DNA from: an uncultured Methanoregula sp.
GTDB taxonomy: Archaea > Halobacteriota > Methanomicrobia > Methanomicrobiales > Methanospirillaceae
Reading direction: 5' to 3'
Assembly (NCBI RefSeq): GCF_963678795.1
Contig: NZ_OY787453.1
Location: 1,612,001 to 1,676,000, forward strand
Length of the DNA stretch: 64,000 bases
Positions 28,474 to 36,686 of the stretch are shown here, piece by piece. The translations under genes and the position numbers were made by a program. Each line of letters starts with the position of its first letter. Position 1 is the stretch's first letter. Under the pieces are notes generated by a model that saw nothing but the letters and a program-made list of their open reading frames with translations, did not search any database and was not told the origin of the DNA.

Positions 28474-29100
28474 ATGACCCGGGGACGCCGGCCATACATG
28501 GCATTACAGGAAGCGGCCCGGATCGCGGAGATGCGGGGCGAAGTCCGGCATTTCATGCATGGGCCGGACATGATCTGCAACTTTGTGATCTATCCGCCGG
28601 GCAGCGTGGCGCATGTCCGGATCAAACGCGTACGGCGTCTCCGCTGCACGCGTGAATCGCTGGAGCGGGAAGCAGCAGAAGAACTCGCAATCCTCCGGTC
28701 CATTGCGTCATTGCCCGGAATCTCCCGGGAACTCTGGACCTGTTCGCCCAAAGGCTCCTGCCGGTTCTTCCGGGTCCTGGATACTTCGCTGGTCGAGATT
28801 GGCCGCGACGGACTGCTGCTCCTGTCGTCCCAGGAGAATATCGCGGAAAAGACTGTGACTCCCATACGGGTAACGGGGCTATCCGTCGGAGAAAAGGACC
28901 CTTCGGAGCATGGGGGGAACGGGGAAAACAGAAAGGATAATTTAACCTCCTTTCGGAAAACGGGGCTCAAATTGGTCGAATCGAGGAAACGGGAAAGAGA
29001 GGGGTCAACGGAAAAGGTGCCGAATTCGCAAAATCGGGTGCTATGGGGAGATAAATACGGCAGCATTGGCCCCGGATTCATTTTTTCACCCCGACGCTGA
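28474..29100 (+). CDS. Hypothetical protein with low-complexity C-terminal tail
   Basis: A 208-residue protein I cannot assign. Residues about 1-125 look like a compact alpha/beta domain with basic strands (H-V-R-I-K-R-V-R-R-L-R-C), an acidic helix (S-L-E-R-E-A-A-E-E-L) and S-R-E-L-W-x-C-S-P-K-G-x-C-R-F-F-R-V. The last about 75 residues are charged, Gly/Ser/Glu/Lys-rich and probably disordered, and are encoded by purine-rich DNA unlike the neighbours. The strand/helix order faintly recalls small nuclease-like folds, which is only a guess. Confidence 0.5.
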   Translation: MTRGRRPYMALQEAARIAEMRGEVRHFMHGPDMICNFVIYPPGSVAHVRIKRVRRLRCTRESLEREAAEELAILRSIASLPGISRELWTCSPKGSCRFFRVLDTSLVEIGRDGLLLLSSQENIAEKTVTPIRVTGLSVGEKDPSEHGGNGENRKDNLTSFRKTGLKLVESRKREREGSTEKVPNSQNRVLWGDKYGSIGPGFIFSPRR

Positions 29101-29385
29101 AAAATGCCTAATTAGGTTCAATTGGACGAAGGTTCAGACCAGGGAACAGCGTAAGAGCCGTGTCCGGAAAAGGCGGAGGAGTAATCCGGGGATCCGGTGT
29201 TTTCCGTTCCGGGGCCGGAACCGGATTTTTTTAAGTGCGTTCGCGGATCCAGCTGATGCTTCATCACGATCTCACGGTCTGTTTCCGAAAAGATGCCTGC
29301 ACAGAGATATACCGGTACGATAACATTACTCCCATCACCCTTTATTATCAGCCAGACCAAAAATGATACAGGAGTTTTCCCCCAC

Positions 29386-30084
29386 ATGATCTCGGTCATC
29401 ATCCCCACGTTCAATGAAGAAGAGAATATCGCCCAGTGCCTGGTATCCCTCTGCCACCAGACTGTTCCAAGGAACGAATACGAGATCATTGTCGTGGACG
29501 GCGGATCCAAAGACGCAACCTGCGAGATAGCAAAAAAATACGCGGACAAGGTCTTTACCCAGACCAGCAAAAAAGTCGGGGGAGCAAGGAACGACGGGGT
29601 TAAGGAAGCGAAAGGGGATATCATCGCGACAACGGATGCCGACTGCATCCTCCCGCGGGACTGGATAGCACGGGTTGGCGAAAATTTCAAAAACCCCGGT
29701 GTGGTCCAGCTCTATGGCCCGGTGTACCCCATCGAGGAAGGGCTCGGCAACCGCTTCTCGCTCTTCCTTGCAAACACCTTCTCCCGCATTGGCTACTACA
29801 GCCGCACGTTCTATTACACGCTCGGCTGCAACACCGCGTTCCGTAAGGAAGCATTCGAGAAAGCCGGCATGTACCGCTGCATCGATGCCGGGGACGACCT
29901 CGAGATTGCCATGCGGATGATAGATCTCGGAAAGATCAAGTTCGACGGGAAACTCAAAGTCGGGTTCTCGATGCGGCGGTACCAGAAATTCGGTACATTC
30001 CAGTCCATCTATGAATGGATTTACATTGTTGCGAGCGGCGGGGAGAACGAGAAATATTCCTACACCCAGAAAGAGTACAAGTAA
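29386..30084 (+). CDS. Family 2 glycosyltransferase
   Basis: The protein has 232 residues. The GT-A start is V-I-I-P-T-F-N-E-E-E-N-I, the nucleotide-sugar motif is V-D-G-G-S-K-D, and the metal-binding D-x-D is Asp84-Ala-Asp86. An acceptor-side Asp lies in C-I-D-A-G-D-D-L-E. It should transfer a sugar from a nucleotide donor at the cytoplasmic membrane face. The ATG at 29386 is chosen because GGAGTT precedes it and the fold begins there. It is followed closely by the thioesterase gene, with which it may be cotranscribed. Confidence 0.8.
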   Translation: MISVIIPTFNEEENIAQCLVSLCHQTVPRNEYEIIVVDGGSKDATCEIAKKYADKVFTQTSKKVGGARNDGVKEAKGDIIATTDADCILPRDWIARVGENFKNPGVVQLYGPVYPIEEGLGNRFSLFLANTFSRIGYYSRTFYYTLGCNTAFRKEAFEKAGMYRCIDAGDDLEIAMRMIDLGKIKFDGKLKVGFSMRRYQKFGTFQSIYEWIYIVASGGENEKYSYTQKEYK

Positions 30085-30120
30085 CTGGTCCAAAAACATC
30101 CATTTTCTGAAACGGGATCT

Positions 30121-30537
30121 ATGAAAAATACAAAAACCGCCGCACAGGAGACCGTTGATCAGAGCATCGCGGCATTCAATGAGAGCGATTTTGCCCGGCT
30201 TCTCGGGATGACCGTCACTGATGCCCGGGACGGGTACTCGGAAGTTGTTATGGACTGCACGGGAAAGAAGAACCCGCATGGCGTTGCCCACGGGGGTGCA
30301 ATCTTTGCCCTTGCCGACCAGGCCTTCGGTATTGCAGCCAACTGTGCCGGGGCCGACCGGGTGGCAGTCTCGGTCCATATCCAGTTCATTGCCCCTGCAA
30401 CCGGCGCAATGGTTGCCCGGGCAACACGGATTGCCGATAATGGGAAATATTCCACGTTCCGCATCCTGGTATCGGAAGGAGACCGGCTCATAGCAGAGTT
30501 TGAAGGCGTTGCCCTGCAGGTCCGTCCTCCGTGCTGA
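30121..30537 (+). CDS. Hotdog-fold thioesterase (PaaI-like)
   Basis: The protein has 138 residues with the PaaI/YdiI hotdog signature: N-P-H-G-V-A-H-G-G-A-I-F-A-L-A-D-Q, with Asp as catalytic residue on the central helix, and V-A-V-S-V-H-I-Q-F-I for the strand pairing. It probably hydrolyses acyl- or aryl-CoA thioesters as a tetramer in the cytoplasm. The specific substrate is unknown. Confidence 0.75.
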   Translation: MKNTKTAAQETVDQSIAAFNESDFARLLGMTVTDARDGYSEVVMDCTGKKNPHGVAHGGAIFALADQAFGIAANCAGADRVAVSVHIQFIAPATGAMVARATRIADNGKYSTFRILVSEGDRLIAEFEGVALQVRPPC

Positions 30538-30598
30538 TGAGACATGGAAGCCCCCCAAAGGCAACCGCTAAATAGCAGGCAGGGCAAAATAGTCTTTT

Positions 30599-30874
30599 AT
30601 GACGGAAAATGTTCAAAAACCCAACGCCCTGCGGCTCGTTGCGGCAGTCATACTCGGCATTATCGTCGGCGCAATCCTGTTCCTTGTAATCGCACTCGTT
30701 ATCGGGGCCCTCAATGACAAAGCCGGCCTGAATATCCCAATCAACATGCTCATTGCAGAGAATATCTTCAGCCTCGTGCTTCTCATCATCCTGGTGGCGG
30801 CGAGTGTCTGGTACTTCTGGTGGAAAGTCTGCACAACACCGCCAACCGAACCTGAAAACGACGATATCCCATAA
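30599..30874 (+). CDS. Small two-helix membrane protein
   Basis: A 91-residue protein with hydrophobic segments at about 14-38 and 50-72, a short polar N-terminus and an acidic C-terminal tail (E-P-E-N-D-D). No family recognised. Spacing from the thioesterase gene (61 nt) leaves room for its own promoter. Confidence 0.6.
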   Translation: MTENVQKPNALRLVAAVILGIIVGAILFLVIALVIGALNDKAGLNIPINMLIAENIFSLVLLIILVAASVWYFWWKVCTTPPTEPENDDIP

Positions 30875-31058
30875 CCCTTTTTATACCATTTCAATCCGGC
30901 CGGGATATCCGGGAGTATTCCGGCTCCCGGTGCATTGCAGCTGACGGGCAGGTTACCGGATGGCAGCGAATCCCAAAAAACAGGGCCGGAAACGTAGTGA
31001 ACTGCCATTTTTGTAACCGGTTTTTTCAACTGCCGGGTTCAATAATACGAAGTATCCT

Positions 31059-32006
31059 ATGAAGATGACCCGCATGCCGTTACATGGATCAGAAGATGCA
31101 ATCCATGCAGCAGAAAAAGAACGGGAATCAGCCATATTCTTAAATCTTCTTGCAGCGGTTGCTCCAGCCATCCCCAAGCTCGCCGCAGCGGTTCTCTCCG
31201 GGTCAGTAACGCTCTATGCATCGGCCCTTAAGACGATCAACGAGGCCATCGGCGTCTTTGTCTCATGGATGATCGCCCGCAAAATTGCACGGGGCGATCC
31301 CGGTATCTACGATTACGGCATGGGAAAATTCGAGAACATAGCGCGGATCATCACCGGCAGCGTGATGCTCATATCATTTGTAATTCTTATCTTTGCCGCA
31401 TCCTACCGGATTCTCGTTCCGGCACCTCTCGGGAGCGGAGGAGTCCAGTTCGGGATTATCATCGTCGTAATCATGGTTGCTGTCGATGCGTATCTCTCGA
31501 TCCGCAGTTACCGGATTGCCATGCGGGAATCCTCCCCCCTCATGGATTCCCAGTGGCACCTTTTCCGGTTGAAGGCTGTTGCAAATCTCGTGGTTCTCTT
31601 GACGCTGATCTTCGCGACACTCTGCGCAGGTCTGCCATGGGCTGTATATATCGACCCGGTTGCTTCGTTTGCGGTCATTGGTCTTCTCTTCTATTCCGGA
31701 CTCCGGATGATCGTAGCATCGCTCCCGGATCTCCTTGACCAGACTCTTGAAGAAGAACTCCAGCTCGTCGTTGTGAAAGAACTGGCAGACCATTTTCACA
31801 ACTACGAACAGCTCCACGGAGTGAAGTCGCGGCGGAGCGGTGGAAGCGTATATGTCGATATCTTCTTAGAGTTCCGGGGAGACCTGCAGATGTGTGATAT
31901 TCAGGATATTATCGACCGTATGAAAATATCCCTTGAGTCCAAAATACCAAAAAGTACGGTGAATGTCATAACCACGAACAGCAGGTGCAAACGGGGCAGG
32001 CTCTGA
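31059..32006 (+). CDS. Cation diffusion facilitator-like transporter with altered metal site
   Basis: A 315-residue protein with six membrane helices and a C-terminal cytoplasmic ferredoxin-like domain, the CDF layout, including a Y-D-Y-G-M-G-K-F-E loop matching the family's Y-x-Y-G-H-G-K/R-x-E. The helix-2 site normally holding two Asp reads A54-S-A-L-K58-T-I-N61-E62, and the helix-5 H-x-x-x-D is replaced around W-H-L-F-R-L-K-A. The usual zinc quartet is therefore not evident. It may move another cation or act differently. It has no obvious operon partners. Confidence 0.7.
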   Translation: MKMTRMPLHGSEDAIHAAEKERESAIFLNLLAAVAPAIPKLAAAVLSGSVTLYASALKTINEAIGVFVSWMIARKIARGDPGIYDYGMGKFENIARIITGSVMLISFVILIFAASYRILVPAPLGSGGVQFGIIIVVIMVAVDAYLSIRSYRIAMRESSPLMDSQWHLFRLKAVANLVVLLTLIFATLCAGLPWAVYIDPVASFAVIGLLFYSGLRMIVASLPDLLDQTLEEELQLVVVKELADHFHNYEQLHGVKSRRSGGSVYVDIFLEFRGDLQMCDIQDIIDRMKISLESKIPKSTVNVITTNSRCKRGRL

Positions 32007-32028
32007 AAAAACGCACGGAACCTGGGGA

Positions 32029-32661
32029 TTAGCCAAGGTCGGTGATCTGTTTTAACGGGCCGGGCACGATACGGTTCACCGTCAGTGGCTGGACATTCGG
32101 CAGACTCATAGTGATCGTGAAGGACGTGCCGGGCGGCATGTTTGCAGAGGGAGCTACAAGGATGGTGAAGACCTCGTTGGGCTCGAGAATGTTATTGGCA
32201 TTGGCGGTCGTGCCTGGGAGAAAACCCCGTTTCTGGAGGATGGACCATCCCGGGCGGACCAGGTGGCCGCTCTCCTTCCAGGGCAGGGTCTCGCTTCCCT
32301 GCGGGGTCGTAACAATGACCGTAGCCAGGGTGAGATCATCACCGGTCCCGGTCTCCCAGTTCAGCCGCAGCGAAGCGAGCCGCAGGTTCAGCCGGACCGC
32401 CTCGATGCCGGAATACCCGCCGGCTGGCTGTACTGCAGGACTGTTTGCGGGAGTGCCCACGACACCGGCATATCCCATGACCGGTCCTTCCAGGGCCAGG
32501 TTATCGGTGAAGGTTTTCATGGATGTGGACACAGCCTGACCGGAAGAATAGCTTGGAAGGATAAAGAAGGAATGCAGTGCGAGAGATATGATGATGACGG
32601 CCAGGAACAGGAAGAGGAAACGATAGAGGTACCCGCTTTCTGACATGTCCCGGCTGCTCAT
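32029..32661 (-). CDS. Archaellin-like single-pass membrane protein
   Basis: The protein has 210 residues. A short polar N-terminus and one membrane helix (about 12-34) precede an extracellular beta-rich domain. The last about 75 residues (W-S-I-L, N-A-N-N-I-L-E-P-N-E-V-F, F-T-I-T-M-S-L-P) strongly recall the C-terminal part of archaellins. The N-terminus lacks the class III signal peptide with its K/R-G cleavage site, so it is probably anchored, not assembled into a filament. It is the last gene of the minus-strand run from 35470. Confidence 0.5.
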   Translation of the reverse strand: MSSRDMSESGYLYRFLFLFLAVIIISLALHSFFILPSYSSGQAVSTSMKTFTDNLALEGPVMGYAGVVGTPANSPAVQPAGGYSGIEAVRLNLRLASLRLNWETGTGDDLTLATVIVTTPQGSETLPWKESGHLVRPGWSILQKRGFLPGTTANANNILEPNEVFTILVAPSANMPPGTSFTITMSLPNVQPLTVNRIVPGPLKQITDLG

Positions 32662-32706
32662 GGATAAGCGAGGATGTTACAAAATAAAAAGGATTCCAAA
32701 TAAAAA

Positions 32707-33753
32707 TCAGAGTGCCGGTTTCTTCTTCAGTGCACAAAGAAGGAGTTTCACACCGGCCTCGAGATCAGCGAGGTCGAGAACTTCCACGGGCGAGTGGATA
32801 TACCGGGACGGAATGCTGAGGGTCGTGCTCGGGATTCCGCCTTTTGTAAGATGGATAGCCGTTGCATCCGTTGTTCCGCCGCTTCCAACCTCGAACTGGA
32901 CCGGGATATTCTCTTCCTCCCCGGCTTCCCGGAGCCACTGCACGACTTTCCTGCTGGCGATAAGCCCGCGACCGCTGCTGTCAACAATAGTGACAACAGG
33001 ACCTTTTCCCATTTCCACGGGTGCATCCTTCATATCGATACCGGGATGATCGCCGGGAATGGTGACATCGGTAGCAATCGCACAGTCCGGGTCGAGCGAA
33101 TAGGCACTTGTTCTCGCACCCTTAAGCCCCACTTCTTCCTGCACCGTGAAGACACCGAAGATGGTGAGCGGCGAGTCAACTTCCTTTAAGGTCTTGATGA
33201 GCATCGCAACGCCGGCACGGTTGTCAAAGGCCTTACCGGTGACACGGGTGCTTGCGAGGGAGCAGAATTCGCGGTCAACCGTTACGGGCGTCCCGACTTC
33301 CACACCGAGATATGCAACCTCTTCCTTGTTGGTTGCCCCGATATCGATGAACATGTCGTCGACTTTCACGCCTTTCTTGCGCTCGTCCTCGTCCATCATG
33401 TGCGGAGGCTTGCCACCGATGACGCCGAACAGGGGTCCTTTGGAGGTATGCAGGACAACCCGCTGGTTGTAGAGGGTGGGACCGTACCAGCCGCCAAGGG
33501 CGACAAACCGGATAAAGCCCTTGTCATCAACGTACTTGACCATCAGGCCGATCTCGTCCATGTGGGCGGCGAGCATCACTTTGAACTTGCCACCGCGCTT
33601 GACCGCAATGAGGTTGCCCATGGGATCCTCGCGGATCTCGTCCACATGTCCTTTGAGTTCCTTCTTGATGACCGAAAAAACGCTGCCTTCACTGCCCGAG
33701 ACTCCGTGGGCATTGGATAATTTCTTTAACAGTTCTTTGACCATATCATTCAC
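32707..33753 (-). CDS. M42-family aminopeptidase (TET-type)
   Basis: The protein has 348 residues. The metal and catalytic residues of M42 co-catalytic aminopeptidases are visible: His64-x-Asp66 in A-A-H-M-D-E, the bridging Asp in K-A-F-D-N-R-A-G, the Glu pair in V-Q-E-E-V-G, Asp in A-T-D-V-T, and the terminal His in Y-I-H-S-P-V-E. Relatives assemble into tetrahedral dodecamers that degrade peptides released by the proteasome. It overlaps the upstream aminotransferase gene by 8 nt, so the two are cotranscribed. Confidence 0.88.
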   Translation of the reverse strand: MNDMVKELLKKLSNAHGVSGSEGSVFSVIKKELKGHVDEIREDPMGNLIAVKRGGKFKVMLAAHMDEIGLMVKYVDDKGFIRFVALGGWYGPTLYNQRVVLHTSKGPLFGVIGGKPPHMMDEDERKKGVKVDDMFIDIGATNKEEVAYLGVEVGTPVTVDREFCSLASTRVTGKAFDNRAGVAMLIKTLKEVDSPLTIFGVFTVQEEVGLKGARTSAYSLDPDCAIATDVTIPGDHPGIDMKDAPVEMGKGPVVTIVDSSGRGLIASRKVVQWLREAGEEENIPVQFEVGSGGTTDATAIHLTKGGIPSTTLSIPSRYIHSPVEVLDLADLEAGVKLLLCALKKKPAL

Positions 33754-34852
33754 CTGTTGCTTCTTTTATCCTATCAAGGGCCCGGTTCAGGTTCTCCCGG
33801 GAGTTCGCGTAGCTGAACCGGGTATACTCCGGTGCATTCACCCCGAACGCGGTGCCGGGGACAACAACAACCCCGGCCTCGATGACCTTCTGCGTGACTG
33901 CGGGTTTCATGGGAACGAACGCGTAAAAAGCCCCCTCGGGGACCGGGAACGTATATCCGAGCCGGGAAAGACCGGTGCAGATAAGATCCCGGCGTGCCTG
34001 GTACTCGTCGCGCATGACCCCGACCATATGCTGGTCGCCTTCGTAGGCAGCGAGTGCCGCGTACTGCGAGATGGAGGTGGCGCAGGCCTGGCAGTACTGG
34101 TGGACCTTGAGACACTGCCCGATAACTTCTGGCGGGGCCGCGAGGTACCCGAGCCTCCAGCCGGTCATGGCATAGGTCTTGCTCGTGGCATTGATGGTGA
34201 TCACGTTCTCGCCAAACGAGCCGGCACTCCAGTGCTTTTTCCCGTAAATGAAATGTTCATACACCTCGTCGGAGAGCACCATGACACCCTTATCATGAGC
34301 ATATTCGACCAGCGCCCGGATGGACTCCTTTGACTCGACTGCCCCGGTCGGGTTACCGGGGGAATTGATGACCAGGAGTTTTGAACCTGCCATCTGCTCC
34401 TTTGCCGCCTCGACATTGATATGGAGGCTTTCTGTCAGGGGGAGACTAACCGGCCGGCCGCCGGCAATGGTCGCAAGGGCGGAATAAGAGACGAACCCGG
34501 GGTCCGGGCAGAGCACCCGGTCGCCTTCCCGGAGAAGTGCCTGCATCACGATATGAAGTGCCTCGCTTGCACCGGCAGTCACGATGATGTGATCCTCCGG
34601 GTAGTCAAGCTTGTTTTCGGATTTGAATTTCCGGCTGACTGCCTGCCGGAGTTCCGGAATACCAGGGCCCGGCGTATAACCGGTCTTTCCTTCCTCTATG
34701 GCCCGGATTGCTGCGTCCTTGATATGCTGCGGGGTATCAAAATCGGGCTGGCCCAGGCCGAGATTGATGGAGCCGGGACCTGCCGACTCAAAGATCTTGC
34801 GGATACCGGAGATCTCGATCCCGAGAACCCGGTCTGAAAACTGTATTCCCAT
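33746..34852 (-). CDS. Class I/II aminotransferase (aspartate aminotransferase-like)
   Basis: A 368-residue PLP enzyme of fold type I. The Schiff-base lysine is Lys225 in T-S-K-T-Y-A-M-T-G-W-R-L-G-Y; N-S-P-G-N-P-T-G and the D-E-V-Y cofactor contact are present, as is the substrate-carboxylate Arg in F-S-Y-A-N-S-R. The amino donor and acceptor cannot be told from sequence; aspartate or aromatic amino acids are typical. It lies between the hexuloisomerase and aminopeptidase genes in one transcript. Confidence 0.85.
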   Translation of the reverse strand: MGIQFSDRVLGIEISGIRKIFESAGPGSINLGLGQPDFDTPQHIKDAAIRAIEEGKTGYTPGPGIPELRQAVSRKFKSENKLDYPEDHIIVTAGASEALHIVMQALLREGDRVLCPDPGFVSYSALATIAGGRPVSLPLTESLHINVEAAKEQMAGSKLLVINSPGNPTGAVESKESIRALVEYAHDKGVMVLSDEVYEHFIYGKKHWSAGSFGENVITINATSKTYAMTGWRLGYLAAPPEVIGQCLKVHQYCQACATSISQYAALAAYEGDQHMVGVMRDEYQARRDLICTGLSRLGYTFPVPEGAFYAFVPMKPAVTQKVIEAGVVVVPGTAFGVNAPEYTRFSYANSRENLNRALDRIKEATGE

Positions 34853-34870
34853 ATGCTGCTCCTTTCTGGA

Positions 34871-35470
34871 TTACTCGATATTGGTATGCCTGTTTTTCAG
34901 GGCCGATTCATCGGTCTTCGTGATCTCCATCATCCTCGAGATGATGGCATCTGCAAAGATCATGGATGCTGTCTCAAAGAGCGTGCCGAGCGGGGCAAAA
35001 GACTTGTGCTCACCCATCATCTGCCGGATCTCGAACTCAGCGGCATCGTCAGAGACATCGTCCCGCTGGTGCTCGATGATGACAATGCAGTCAGAGATTT
35101 TGCCTATCCGGGAATCCGCGTTCGAGCTGATGAGGCAGATGTGGGCCCCGATGCCTTTTGCAGTCTCGGCAATATCGGCTACCGTCTTGGTCCTGCCCGA
35201 GCCGGAGAAGATAACCATCATGTCGCCGGAATTCATGGCGGGCGTGATAGTCTCCCCGACAACATACGCATGGAGACCCAGGTGCATCAGGCGCATGGCA
35301 AAGGCCTTTGCAACAAGTCCCGACCTGCCTGCGCCGATCACGTAAATCCTTTTTGCGAGAAGGAGTTCTTCAATGAATTTGTCGCAGTCCTTAGCGGAAA
35401 GGGCATTTGCTACTGCTCGGATCTTTGATGCCATCAGGAGCATCATTTCCTGTACCCGGTGCTTCTCCAT
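34871..35470 (-). CDS. 6-phospho-3-hexuloisomerase (SIS domain)
   Basis: The protein has 199 residues from the ATG at 35470, which gives the usual family length; an in-frame extension to 35572 exists but would be unusually long. The SIS sugar-isomerase fold shows I-Y-V-I-G-A-G-R-S-G-L-V and F-S-G-S-G-R-T-K-T. It converts hexulose 6-phosphate to fructose 6-phosphate; in methanogens this serves the reverse ribulose monophosphate route, which makes ribose phosphate and releases formaldehyde. No hexulose-phosphate synthase gene is adjacent. It is the first gene of the minus-strand run and divergent from the DNA methylase gene. Confidence 0.8.
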   Translation of the reverse strand: MEKHRVQEMMLLMASKIRAVANALSAKDCDKFIEELLLAKRIYVIGAGRSGLVAKAFAMRLMHLGLHAYVVGETITPAMNSGDMMVIFSGSGRTKTVADIAETAKGIGAHICLISSNADSRIGKISDCIVIIEHQRDDVSDDAAEFEIRQMMGEHKSFAPLGTLFETASMIFADAIISRMMEITKTDESALKNRHTNIE

Positions 35471-35583
35471 GCTACTCGCTAAAAGGATGCATTCACAAAG
35501 TAGATGAGAATTTCGCATAGCGGTATTCCGGACCCGGTTGCACCGGGAAGGATCTTTAAGGATTGTTGACAAAACAGTAGTAC

Positions 35584-36411
35584 GTGAAAGCGCCGCTCAT
35601 AAAATGGGCCGGGGGAAAACGGCAGCTGCTGGTGGAGCTCAATGCCCGGCTACCCCTGCGATGGAATACCTATTTTGAGCCGTTCATCGGCGGCGGTGCC
35701 CTTCTTGTTGACCTTGAGAACCGCGGGCTCTTGTCCGGTGCTGTCATCTCGGATCTCAACCGGGAACTCATTAACCTGTACCGGGCCACAAAGACAAGGC
35801 CGGATCAGTTGATCGAAGAACTCTCACGGGATGACCTCGTCAATGAGAAAGAATCCTACCGGCAGCTCAAAGCAGAATTCAACAGCCTGGTCAGATCCAA
35901 TAAAGACCGGATACGGAGAGCCGCACTGCTCGTGTACCTCAACAAGCACGGGTACAACGGGCTCTGGCGGGTGAACCGCAAAGGCGAGTTCAATGTCCCG
36001 TTCGGCCACCATGCCAAAAAAAGCCTGCCATCAGAGACCGCCATCAGGAAATTCCATTCCCTGCTCCAGAAGGTTACGATACGGCATACGGATTTTGAAA
36101 CAACCGTAAAGCCGGCAAAGAACGGCGATTTTGTGTATTTCGATCCTCCGTACCACCCGGTCTCGAAGACCGCGAATTTTACCGATTACCATGCATCGGG
36201 ATTCCGGTTCGGCGACCAGGAACGCCTTGCAAAAACGTTCAGGAAACTCGCCGACAAGGGAGTGTACGTGATGCTGAGCAATTCCAATGTGCCGGCAATT
36301 AAGGAACTGTATGAGGGTTTTTCCATTGCCACCGTCCCGGCAAAACGCTATATCAACTGCAATGGCGAACGGAGAAGCGGCACGTTCGAGATTATTGTGA
36401 CCAGTTACTGA
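35584..36411 (+). CDS. Orphan Dam-type (D12) adenine-N6 DNA methyltransferase
   Basis: The protein has 275 residues and the full D12-class layout: W-A-G-G-K-R at the start, the SAM-binding F-E-P-F-I-G-G-G-A at about 31-39, and catalytic motif IV D187-P-P-Y190. No restriction endonuclease or specificity gene is adjacent. The target may be GATC-like as in Dam, but the specificity loop cannot be read. The GTG start lies about 27 nt downstream of a CTTTAAGG TATA-like element (about 35552-35560), consistent with a leaderless transcript. The divergent hexuloisomerase shares the promoter region. Confidence 0.8.
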   Translation: MKAPLIKWAGGKRQLLVELNARLPLRWNTYFEPFIGGGALLVDLENRGLLSGAVISDLNRELINLYRATKTRPDQLIEELSRDDLVNEKESYRQLKAEFNSLVRSNKDRIRRAALLVYLNKHGYNGLWRVNRKGEFNVPFGHHAKKSLPSETAIRKFHSLLQKVTIRHTDFETTVKPAKNGDFVYFDPPYHPVSKTANFTDYHASGFRFGDQERLAKTFRKLADKGVYVMLSNSNVPAIKELYEGFSIATVPAKRYINCNGERRSGTFEIIVTSY

Positions 36412-36686
36412 TGGCCCGGAACACGTGTTTTTTATTATTTTTGAGATCTGTTGAAATCCTTAAGAGAATCAAGCAGTTGCTCTTGGGGGCTCCGGCACAT
36501 CATGCTTCCGCCCCCGCACGCTAGAGGCATCCCCCAGGAATGATATTCACTCAGATGGTTGAATAAAACTCAAAAAACGGAAGGGGGGGTCAAGGGGATG
36601 CTCCCAGTAACCCCAATATTTGTTTTGAGGATGGCCTTTTATCACTGAACCGCTGCGAGGGCGCCCTGTCGGGGGCGGCGGCTACC
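36412..36686. other. Intergenic region with G/C-rich inverted repeats
   Basis: No gene recognised. TCTGTTGAAATCCT at 36447-36460 recurs at 47552-47565. Just after it, GGGGGC and GCCCCC arms (about 36485-36516) can pair into a hairpin. A G7 run lies near 36584-36590. Confidence 0.4.

Noticed and set aside
29335..30564. Minus-strand open frame (409 codons) opposite the GT2 and thioesterase genes
   Set aside because: The GT2 and hotdog motifs on the other strand are unmistakable; this frame shows no motif.
35461..35475. CCATGCTA half-site near the hexuloisomerase start as a third liv operator
   Set aside because: Only one arm matches; the TAGCATAGA arm is absent, and single 8-mers are expected by chance.
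36447..36460. GTTGAAATCC as a possible CRISPR repeat piece
   Set aside because: It occurs once at each of two distant places, with no repeat-spacer periodicity and no cas genes in the window.
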